Positions 43,971-53,400 of a DNA stretch of 64,000 bases are shown here, one piece after another. Location: positions 20,665,664 to 20,729,663 of the forward strand of contig OZ022257.1 of assembly GCA_963978905.1 (NCBI GenBank), written 5' to 3'. The DNA comes from Trichostrongylus colubriformis. Its lineage: Eukaryota; Nematoda; Chromadorea; Rhabditida; Trichostrongylidae. The notes under the pieces were generated by a model. The model saw only the letters and a program-made list of their open reading frames with translations. It was not told the origin of the DNA and did no database searches. The stretch's first letter is position 1. Every line of letters starts with the position of its first letter. Made by a program: the position numbers and the translations under genes.

Positions 43971-44209
43971 GGTTACTTACGCCATTGCGAATCGATTGCC
44001 AAAGGGAGCCCGGCAGAGCGTGGCTGCGTCACCTCAGCGCTTCCACCCATGCCACACTGCCTCCTGCACCCATGCCAGTCTGCCTCCTCTACCCATGCCA
44101 CACTGCCTCGCTTGAAGGCTGCCATGCCCTGCTAGAGACACTCGCACCCGCCGCGCCGCTCGCCGCGGGTGCGAGTGCCACGCGGTTTTCTGGCGTAAGT
44201 AGCCTTGCC
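43971..44209. mobile_element. GC-rich MITE, TTACTTACGCCA ends
   Basis: TTACTTACGCCA at the left and TGGCGTAAGTAGCC at the right are inverted. CCACACTGCCTCGCTTGAAG and GCTGCCATGCCCTGC are shared with 4013-4283. It interrupts the right arm of the 41817-44345 element. Confidence 0.6.
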
Positions 44210-44345
44210 CTAAAAAAATCTTTGCAGCTTTCACCTTGAAGCCGGTGACCTACTCATCGAAGTACGACCTTACAGGTCGTTAAATTCGTCGCATCGAGCC
44301 GAATCCGGAGCTTCCAATTTTTTCTCATTTTAAACGAATTTATGA

Positions 44346-44822
44346 CGGTGCGACGGTTTCGTCAATTAGTAAGTCACTGGGTGTCGACTTTTCAAAAAAT
44401 ATGAGCGTGATAAGCGGCTCATGTAATAGAGGGATCTGTCAAGTAGGGATGGTGTGGTGTAGCAGCTGTAATAATAATCACGCCCTGGATTACACTTCTA
44501 GAAGCGATCGATTCACGCTACCATGACACATACCGCTGTTATTATGATACTTGCGGGAAATGTTACGGACGCTCGACTGATTCACAATCCAACAGGTCTG
44601 AACCATTACGACAGGAAATACGGCCCGCGGCGTCTGGCGTCTGTAGGAGCTACTGGCTACGAATATGGTTGGATCTAAAGCGATATTGTCCTACGCCTCA
44701 ATCTAGGCGTAATCGTTTCAGGACCCCGCCACATACGGCGTGCATAGGTCCCGTGCCTATACGCGGACACATGAATTTTTTTTTTTTGCCTAATGGTTCA
44801 CATTAACAACCGATAGAACAAC
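44346..44822. other. No recognised feature
   Basis: Downstream flank of gene B; no signal identified. Confidence 0.4.
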
Positions 44823-45167
44823 TTATCGACCAACAGACACACAAAGTTGATGTATAGAAAGGGCACCCACGTAGAGAAGACCGATCACTCCTGTAGGAAA
44901 AGCTACTGCGAACATTAAGAGAGCGATAATAGGAACAGAAGTTTGTAATGAGGATTCAAACTGAAACATATAATTCCGTTCTGTGTATGTCTCAAACCTC
45001 TGTGTAAAAGTTTGGACAACTGAAAAGTCAATTTTAGAACACCATGTAGAAACACTTACAAAGTAATTAATGATAGCGTAGACAAGAAGTGCAATGAAAA
45101 CCACGAAGAAGTCGAGTACCTTAATTATATACTTTGCTAACCTGTTGGAGTCCTTGATAGGGGAAGT
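44823..45167 (-). CDS. Last two exons of a second multi-pass membrane protein (gene B)
   Basis: Exon 45060-45167 (108 bp) follows the acceptor GTCTCTGCAG and ends at GTAAGT. A 99-bp intron ending ATGTTTCAG leads to exon 44823-44960 (138 bp), closing with TAA. Both junctions are phase 0; because the intron is a multiple of three without stops, one unspliced frame also reads through. The exons encode DSNRLAKYIIKVLDFFVVFI.. into one membrane span (ALLVYAIINYF) and PIIALLMFAVAFPTGVIGLL as a second, then a tail ending CVSVGR. Family unrecognised. Two spans, one intron between them and a short tail mirror gene A 3.7 kb downstream on the same strand. Confidence 0.55.
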   Translation of the reverse strand, partial: TSPIKDSNRLAKYIIKVLDFFVVFIALLVYAIINYFVSVSTWCSKIDFSVVQTFTQRFETYTERNYMFQFESSLQTSVPIIALLMFAVAFPTGVIGLLYVGALSIHQLCVSVGR

Positions 45168-46437
45168 CTGCAGAGACAAATCCCTGGGTGGCACAGCGTT
45201 TCCAATAATACATCAACGATGTCTGCTTGCAGCAAAGCTACAGAACGGGTTAATTGTAGCGCAGCATCAAGGTCAAGCACTGGGATGGGAAAAATCTCTT
45301 AGGGGGTTTTGTTTGCGAGGGGAGAACTCCAATGTGCGCGGCGTTCGAATGTATTTTCCCCTAATTTCTTAGAGGATGAAGAAATTCCTTTCTCCCACTG
45401 ATCAAAAGCATAAAACTGAGCTGATTTCTAAGATGTCCACCTCTTCTGGGAAATACGGCTCTCATCTCAAATCTATCACTGAAGAGACTGAAATGTAGGT
45501 GCTGCTCTACCGAAATCCGTTCTTAAAGAGAGGTTATTAATCAGAAACCACCCATTTTTTCCTACCCTTCCATCCCTAGTGGGCTCCAAAAGCCGTAGTC
45601 TAGTGGAGACCGCAACTCGAAAACTGCTCCTTCTCGCCTTCAACCCAATTTACGAGCCCCTCTGATAATTATCCATTCAATGCCTGACCCTATCACCATT
45701 TCGCACCTCTCGATGTAAAGGAGGTATCGATTTCGTCTAAGCCCAATATTAGAGAGAATTCAGCAACCTCTTCCCCTCATCTTACGTGTGGCACTCTGGT
45801 ATCCACTTGATACTGCGTATTGGAATGCACAGTACGAAGACCAGAAGGTGTCGGGGTGTGTACACTTATGTCAAAATTTCGCGCGGCGCCGAGGGACGAG
45901 CGCCGTTTGCACGCTAGTAGACTGCCTTCGGTGAGAATTGCGTGTAGTTGAAGATACGCGGCTACCGTATCCACGACCATTTTGATTCGTTCTGCCGCTA
46001 TACTGAGCTTATTTCCAACTCAAAAGGCAGAATGTGGTACTAAGTTGAGTCTGAACTTTCAGTTCATTTCTAGTTAACAATAGCGTTTTGCATGCATTTA
46101 TTCCATTTCCTATGCTATACATCATCCTTATTGGCATTATGTGCTATGTATTACCCTTACTTGCATATATGAAAATACCAAAAAAATAGATAAACTTTTT
46201 AATCAGCCCAAGGAGAAGAAGCTTCGAACGGGATGCGAGCGAGACCATCTACTTGTACAAGAACGGCTATCGCATTGCGGCGTCAATGATTCATTTATCG
46301 CCAAGCTCCCTCCCCCTAGACCGAGCTGTGGAAACATCCGAGGTGCACTGCGTCTCAATTCAATAAAACACAAAATATATTATTTGCGCTACAATACTAG
46401 GTATGAAGTCAAAGGCTACCTATCTTTGACTTGACGG
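45168..46437. other. No gene recognised; orphan MITE end at 45855
   Basis: 45855-45975 matches the GTGTGTACACTTATGTCAAA end of the 28431-28999 family, without a partner. Earlier exons of gene B would be expected here on the minus strand, but I could not place any. Confidence 0.4.
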
Positions 46438-46630
46438 CGATCCGCCAAAAAGCGTATTTATGGCCTCGGCCTGAAGAGAATTGGCGGATCGGCGCATCCG
46501 ACGTTTGAAAAGTTCACAAAGGTGTGCATATGCGATTTGAGCTATTTGCTATAATCCTAATAACTGACGTGCTGGTATGTGGCATCGCTAAAAGCCCCAA
46601 ATCGCAGATGCGCCGATTCGCCCAAAATTC
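46438..46630. repeat. Interlocking inverted repeats around GGCGGATCGGCGCATC
   Basis: CGATCCGCCAA (46439) pairs with TTGGCGGATCG (46483). The latter, extended as GGCGGATCGGCGCATCCG, pairs again with GATGCGCCGATTCGCC (46606). Two alternative hairpins therefore compete for the middle segment. Confidence 0.6.
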
Positions 46631-46847
46631 TATTGGGTATGAACGCAGTCTTATGGCTCTGGAGTGTCACGTGAGAACCACTGACGAGCCACACCAACGA
46701 ATGAGCAATGTTGAAGTGGCGAATCCCATAGAACCACGAACCATCGATCAATATGGATCAAAATTATCGACTCTTCTGCGGAGGACCGGAAAAGGGTTAT
46801 GGATTACTCAGCGGGTGGGCAATGCCGCGGAAGTGAAGATTCTATAG
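46524..46847 (+). CDS. Weak small-secreted-protein candidate
   Basis: The 107-codon frame starts MRFELFAIILITDVLVCGIA after two residues, which resembles a signal peptide, then continues hydrophilic with an LLRR site. Its first third overlaps the inverted repeat above, it has no splice context and no homologue in the window, so it may be fortuitous. Confidence 0.2.
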   Translation: MHMRFELFAIILITDVLVCGIAKSPKSQMRRFAQNSIGYERSLMALECHVRTTDEPHQRMSNVEVANPIEPRTIDQYGSKLSTLLRRTGKGLWITQRVGNAAEVKIL

Positions 46848-46960
46848 AGCCACATGCTAAAGATGGTGAGCACTGATGCTCTATTTCAGGGGTAATAGGC
46901 ACTGCGTAAAGTTTACCGAAAAGAGCAATTCTGATTGACCTGGTGAAGCCCATCGCGTTA

Positions 46961-47090
46961 GGCCGCGGTCATACTTTGCGCAGCCGCGTTAGTTGACGCC
47001 GGTGCCGGCGTCAACTCACGCAGGCACCTGCGTGAATTGACGCCGGCACCGGCGTCAGCTAACGCAGCTGCGCAAAGTATGACCGCGGCC
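46961..47090. mobile_element. Near-perfect foldback MITE with TTA duplication
   Basis: The 130-bp unit is almost entirely one palindrome: GGCCGCGGTCATACTTTGCG at the left and its complement at the right. GACGCCGGTGCCGGCGTC is itself self-complementary in each arm. TTA flanks both sides (46958-46960, 47091-47093), the PIF/Harbinger TWA signature. The 4939-5111 MITE has the same ends. Confidence 0.85.
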
Positions 47091-47093
47091 TTA

Positions 47094-47504
47094 CGCATGC
47101 AGCAGTGCGCGCCAGTCAACTGGTGTACTAATAAGACGCTTCCGCAGATTGTACCCATTCTACGAATTTTGGCCTACCACACATAGAACCGTATAGATTA
47201 GTGACAGAAACTCACTTGAAAGGCTAGGCATGCGATGAAGCTGTGAAGACAGTTGCATACCTGATATAGCAGGTGTGTAGCTGACGGTGTGCAGGAAATA
47301 TAGGAATGAGAACCACGCACCAGATAGTCTTCATTACCCTCTTCTCCCAGCTCAGCCAATGCATTCATACCAATGCACACATTCACGAAACGACCTTCGA
47401 CAAAAGCAGAACTAAGAAATTAAGAGTTACCCGAGTCATTTCTTTACCTGTTGTGTACGATTGCGTTTATCAGCAACACTTCAGCAGTTCCCTAAGGCAG
47501 CGTT
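47094..47504. other. No recognised feature
   Basis: A plus-strand frame at 47306 (MRTTHQIVFITLFSQLSQCI) has a signal-like start but runs into the satellite block; I do not support it as a gene. Confidence 0.4.
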
Positions 47505-48120
47505 CATACCTTTGGAACTTGCGGAATTGCAGAATTGAGTGATTTACGGAAAACGATAAAGGTACGTGCCGATTGGGAGAATTGCCGAGGAAATGCAGAA
47601 TTGTGGAATTTGCGGAAAAGCACTGAATACGGAGCTACGAAGAGACGAGAGGATCAGAGAAAAGGAGGGAATGGAAAGTGTGCAATTGTGGAATTTACGG
47701 AATTGTGGTATCTGCGGAACCGTGGGATTCGCGGGAACGCAGGATTGTGGGAAAGGATAAGATACGTATTGATTGGGATAATCGCGGGATTTGCGGAATT
47801 GTGAAAATGCACAATCATGCGGAATCGTGGAATCTGCGAAAAGGAATGAGATACGTATCGATTGCATCGTCGGCGATCATGGATAATAAGACAGAGCACT
47901 TTCTACGCTGAAGGATCAGATAAATCCCACCGCACAATTCCACGCTCTCCACAACTCTTCATTCACGCAACCTCACGCGATTCCGCAAATTCCATGATTC
48001 TCCCGATCAATGCGTATCTATTCTTCTTTTCACTATTCCGCGGTTCTCTCAGTCGATACCTATCTAAAGCTTTTCCGCTAATTCCGCACTTTTTCAATCC
48101 CGCGAATTCCAAAACTATGA
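47505..48120. repeat. Degenerate satellite, second locus
   Basis: GGAATTTGCGG, GAATTGTGG and AAGGATAAGATACGTATTGA words fill 47505-47860, then the complementary orientation (TTCCGCAAATTCC, CAGTCGATACC) fills 47935-48115. Same repertoire as 22828-24260. The inversion of orientation halfway forms a loose palindrome. Confidence 0.7.
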
Positions 48121-48589
48121 AGTCAAGCGCTGCTTGAGGAATATTCAACTCAGGGGGTGTTTCAGGTTAGAAAATGGGGCGTGCACTTTCCACGAAGTTC
48201 CTCGAGAAGTTTCTTTTTGACAAAATCCCCTATCATTTTTGGCCGATGGGGGGATCTTTCTAAAATCATCAGTCGATATCCACACCTTGTATCAGACCAC
48301 ACGGCAGCAATGCTATGATTGTTAATTGACTATGCACACCCACCTTGTGTACATAATGTAGGAAACGTAAAGAAGGTCGTACTTCCCAAGTGTTTTCTTC
48401 GGGTCAGACTTGATACCGACTACATGAGGCGCAGCGACAGCGCCGCGATCAGTCTTGAATAGTGACCGAGCCGTTCACTACCTTGGGGATGGTCGCGTTA
48501 ATACATCCGCGATGGAATTACATCAAATATTATTTGTATATGGTTACGTCTGCATATTACATAGTGACGTATGTGTGTTATAGAAGAAA
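48121..48589. other. No recognised feature
   Basis: Flank between the satellite and the first giant palindrome. Confidence 0.4.
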
Positions 48590-49885
48590 TCGGTAGGGTG
48601 TCGCAGTGTTTTTATCGTTTTTTCGCCATATATCGATTGATATTGATTTTTTCCGCTAAACATATGAATGTTGTAGAATCAGCTCGTCGAGCTCTACAAG
48701 GTGGTACCACAAGTTTTTGATTTCCTCGAATTCGGTACTAGGCCATTTTTTTACATTCTGAAAAGTTCGAGGAAAAATTTCTTCGAAATCCGATGAACTG
48801 GTGGCGGAGTCTTTCCACAGCCCTGATCTAAGTTCTCACCTGTGTAGGAATTTCGAAGTTTCCGTCATTTCAGACAACCCCGTGCTCCTTGGTGTGGCCC
48901 TAAAATCGCCTCCGTGTATACAGCGTTTGAAAAACTACCTCGTAACTCATTTTTAGGCGAAGATTTCCCATTGAAATGTACACCGTTCGATTCCTCAGGG
49001 AAAATGCTATCGAATGATATATAAAAACCTTGGTGTTCATAAAATTCTTATTTTCCGCATTTCCAGCCTTTTCCTTTTGTTAATCGACTTCTCAAGCTCT
49101 AGTCCGCCGCATCGATCGATGTGCACGGCATCGGGAAGCTGTGGCGTCCTCGTGACGGCCCCGCGCTATTCACGTGCACGGCCGTGGAAAAGCGCTCGGC
49201 TGGAAGGTGGAGCGGTCACGATCGATGGCACGGTCGGAGCGCCGAGCAGTTTCCCACGGCCGTGCACGTGGATAGCGCGGGGTCGTCACGATGACGCCAC
49301 AGCTTCCCGATGGCCGTGCACATCGATCGATGCGGCGGAGTAGAGCTTGAGAAGTGGATTGACAATTGGAAAAGGCTGGAAATGAGGAAACAAGAATTTT
49401 ATGAACACCAAGGTTTTTATATATCATTCGATAGCATTTTCCCTGGGGAATCGAACGGTGTACATTTCAATGGAAAATCTTCGCTTGAAAATGAGTTAAG
49501 AGGTAGTTTTTCAAACGCTGTATACACGGAGGCGATTTTAGGGCCACACCAAGGAGCACGGGGTTGTCTGAAATGACGGAAACTTCAAAATTCCTACACA
49601 GGTGAGAGCTTAGATCAGGGCTGTGGAAAGACTCCGCCACCAGTTCATCGGATTTTGAAGAAATTTTCCCTCAAACTTTTCAGAATGTGAAAAAATGGCC
49701 GAGTACCGAATTTAAGAAAACCAAAAACTTGTAGTACCATGTTGTAGAGCTCGACGAGCTAATTCTGAAACTTATATATGTTTAGTAAAAATAATCAATA
49801 TCAATCGATATATGGCGAAAAAACGATAAAAAACGAGAAAACGCGTTTTCGCGCGATTTTTAACACTCTTACGGCACTAACTGTA
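48590..49885. mobile_element. 1.3-kb palindrome (foldback element) centred near 49220
   Basis: The arms of about 600 bp pair from TTCGCCATATATCGATTGAT (48622) with its near-complement at 49798-49819, through GAACTGGTGGCGGAGTCTTT, TCGAATGATATATAAAAACC and TCGATCGATGTGCACGGC, to GCACGGCCGTGG near the centre. The loop is about 40 bases. Arm divergence is low. The outer right flank extends to TTTTAACACTCTTACGGCAC (49858-49877), the same as the right end of the next palindrome at 55535-55555. The centre-proximal part is CG-rich with several CGATCG and CACGTG sites. Confidence 0.85.
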
Positions 49886-50383
49886 TATAAAGCAAAAACG
49901 TGTGTAGGATGTGAGCGGAGGTTTGTTGTTGCGTCTAACAGTGGGTGTCGGTGGTAAAATGGTGGTCAATCGGAATAAGGTACCTGGGAGTGACTCTAAG
50001 TCTCAAATGAGGTCGTACTCCAGGTGCAGGCGAGATGATTGAGTGCACATAATCTGTGTATTACGTGCCAAAGGTAACTTTTATATGAGAGAGTTGCGGC
50101 TGGCTCTGGTGGAATACCAGAACAAAATGCGTTCAAAGAAATCCACGACATAGAGCGAGATACGAATGCGTGGCATTTTTCAAAAAAGATTCCACGACTT
50201 CTTCATTCACCTCAGGACTTCTTCATTCAGATATGTAGTATACATACAGCAAATATCTGCTCAAATTTGACAATTGCACATACAACCAAAAAAAATGAAA
50301 CACATATATACACATTCAGTTTACATTCATTACGTTTCGCCTGAAAAGCTCCATTTCATGAGCATCTCTGTGGGTAGAATTGT
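49886..50383. other. 3' flank of the Deltex-family gene
   Basis: On the minus strand this follows the TAG at 50384-50386 and must contain the 3' UTR. I did not find a canonical AATAAA close to the stop. Confidence 0.4.
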
Positions 50384-50483
50384 CTAAAGGATCATTTCAG
50401 ATGGTATCATGTCCTCAGTAATTCCCATAGCTGCAAGGTCTTCCTTGATCCTGTTGAGGTAGTCGGGATCAGGATATCCGTAT
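50384..50483 (-). CDS. Deltex gene terminal exon
   Basis: Acceptor [31 protein letters not shown], then [12 protein letters not shown] and TAG. GYPDP.YL is the signature of Deltex C-termini. The residue before GYPD is part of YG rather than the HG of DTX1/2-type proteins, and the usual downstream glutamate is aspartate (E/D in KED). Confidence 0.9.
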
Positions 50484-53400
50484 CTGAAACATACATATAT
50501 CGGTGCTTAGAGAAGATAGCTCTTTTTGCGTATGTCCCTATAAGCCTGAAACGGCCGTGACACCGTAGTTCTTTCGGAGGCACACCACGCGATAATCAGA
50601 TTAGTTGCTTACTTTCTTGGGGCAAGTAGGTCCTTGGATAACTGCTCAGCTGCATTTTTGTTGGGCTGTACGGTGTACCCTCACGGTGTTGTGCCTGCTG
50701 GAATACAACAAGCCACGTCCACTCACAAGTTACAACTAGCCTCAAACGAACAAACTAACAACGTGGCGTTCACGTGGAGAAGGAAACTAGCAATAAGAAT
50801 AGATAATTCCATGGAGCAGCCATTACAACGATGAAAACAGCTTCCACATTGGAAGTTGTTGGTCTGAGGCCAGGTGTGATTTGGTTGTGTGAGCGTGGCT
50901 CGCTTGTGTTCAGGCAGGCACAACACCGTGAGGTGAACCGTGTTGCCGCAACAAGGATGCTTTCTGAGCAGTTATCCAAGGCATTACTCGCCCCAAGAAA
51001 TTCAACCACTGATCTGACTATCGCGTGGTGTGCCTTCAAATGAGAGCAGATTTCCGTACACCAGGAAAACATAGCCACTCATTTGAAGAATTTCTTTACC
51101 CCTATAGTTTATGCAGCGGTTAATTGGACAAGGTGAAACCAAACACTAACCCCTGAGCTCTATTGATAGAATTGTGCATTTATTTGTGAATTTGTGTTAG
51201 TTGAAAAGCGAGCAAACCAGAACTACATTTTCAGTCAACTCCATATACTCCATTTCCACATCTCCTATTGCATAGTTGAATGCAATGTTGTTGAGTCATT
51301 AACGTAGCCTTTCTTTCAGTTTCTGTTCAGTTCACAGCACCTCACCCAGACGACAAATGGTCCGCCAAGACTCGCTAACGCAACCAGTGGTCCACTTTGA
51401 GAGTACATATGCCTCGTGTTTGTTTGGCTTCATGCGTGTAGGTGGGTCCCTCGGTCTGTTTCCACGAATTTGATAACTCGCGTAGCAGTGCAGCTTCGAT
51501 ACTGATTATGAGCTTTAGGGGGAAGTGGTATAGGATGTGGCACAGGAACATTAATGGTTAGAACCTAAACAGACAAGAATGGAAAACGGCTGATAAACAG
51601 CGTTGGGAAACAAAGGTCACCGAATCCGAATTTGGTGACACCCGTTTTCGAGGCTCCTTATCACCTCTTATCAGCTGCTATCACTTTCGGTCCACCACGC
51701 TAGGATCCCTTCACTACCCCTCTCAAATCACATGTAAAAGTCAGGACCCAACCTTTGCTGCGACGCGAGATATAAATTTTCAAAAAAAACAGACACACAC
51801 CAGCAGACACACTTAGCCGATTATATTAGGATTAAAACTTTTGTGCCCCACCTAGTTTTCTATTTGTGGGGTGCCTTTTCTATATATCCTCTAAGAATTT
51901 TATGGAGATTGAATTAAAGACACCGGGAGGGGTAAATTTGGGAAACTGGGAGATTACGAAAGTAGAGGTGCTCAGCAATGTAGTAGTGGAGGAAGAACGA
52001 CATAAAACTGCGAAGAAATCGAGAAATAGGAACTCGAAAATCCCCCTTCTCTTTCTCGTTCTCTGCGTCTCTAGGAGGAGCTGGACTGAAGGCAGGGCCA
52101 GAGTTAAAACTTAATTTGGGAAATTGGGAGATTACGAAAACTGAACCAGCTGCCGCGATCGCTGTCCCGCCCCTCCACGGCGACTCCTCCGGCCGGGTGT
52201 AGGTTGGGACACACGAATCTAGGCCGTGACCCTGTAACAGCCTGTGGCCTTTGACCTAAGCCTTAAATAATTCAGACAATTTGTTCATGTAAATCGTGTC
52301 TTCCTTGCAAGTCTGTTCCGTTGTATAGTCAAATTGTCTGAATTATTCATGTCACAGGGCAAAGGCCACAGGCTGTCACAGGGTCACGGCCTAGATTCGT
52401 GTGTCCCAACCGTCCCCTCTCCGGCCGCATAACCGCATAACGGCATGCCGAGCTGCAGGGTCGCAATAAGACCTCAAGCCGCGCCAAGGTTTTTATATAT
52501 CATTCGATAGCATTTTCAATGGGGAATCTGCTGCTGAAAGTGAGATAAGAGATTGTTTTTTCAACAGCATATACGCGGAGGCACTGTTTAGGGCCAAACC
52601 AAGGAACAGGAGTTCGTCTGAAATGATTGAAGCTCTGAAATTCCCACACAGCGGTAGACTTACAATACCGCCACTAATTCATGGTCAATCGACACGAGAA
52701 ATCGGAAACTCCATGATTTCTCCGAACTTTTGCCATAACCTCCTTCAAAATGCTTCAAATAATTCGAAAAGGGTTTCAGTAGAAAGCCCTGATTAAGGCG
52801 AATGTGAGAACCTAAGGAACTTCCACTTTTCTTCGCTCCTTCGGCATAATTTTCGAGATTTTCGTAAAATTTGCCTCAAAGTACCACGGGCGATTCTCAT
52901 CGACGCGGCGGAGTCGTAAAACCTCCACTTCAACTGCGACTTTCAAAACAAAAATTTCACAGCCAATAATACCTTTGTATTCGAGGAGAGCATAAACCCG
53001 TGATCATCTTGGTATCTCTCATGATAGGATTCAGCAGCATTGAACTGAAAATGGTGTTAAAGAAGTTTTTTTTTCAAATTTGAATTGCGTCCATAGAGCT
53101 GCATTTCAAGGGGAACACGATGCAACAAATGTATAAGGAAGTAATGATGGCATAGTCTGCCAATTTTCGAATTGTTCTTTTAAAGTGAGTGCCACGTTCG
53201 TTTTTACCCCAAATATACAACCCCAGACACTATTAAAAATGATGTCGTCAAATTTCAACTCCGACAAGTTGTGACTGCCAGCACAGATACACTCTATGAA
53301 AGGAAAAATCTCGTTGATGCTCCATGCGCTATGGATGTTCTTCAGATTTTGCTGTTTCGAAGTAAGAAAATGTGTGTTTAAAATGAAAATGAATGCTGTC

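Larger units (their letters stand above)
41817..44345. mobile_element. Inverted-repeat element, ~620-bp arms, carrying other transposons
   Basis: The left arm (41817-42430) and right arm (43590-44345) are inverted copies: GCACCGCCATAA against TTATGACGGTGCGAC at the tips, CCAATTTTTTCTCATTTTA, AACATGGGCGAGC and GATGAAATCTCGAC-type internal words. The spacer contains a miniature mariner (42714-43260). The right arm is interrupted by a MITE (43971-44209). Another orphan end of the family is at 10155-10250. No transposase recognised. Confidence 0.65.

Noticed and set aside
44823..45194. Single-exon 123-codon reading of gene B
   Set aside because: The 99-bp intron happens to be open, but it has GTAAGT and TTTCAG ends and its translation breaks the membrane pattern; the spliced form is preferred.
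47535..48148. Several ORFs of 61-107 codons with WNLRN/RKF-like repeats
   Set aside because: They translate the satellite words on both strands and carry no independent signal.
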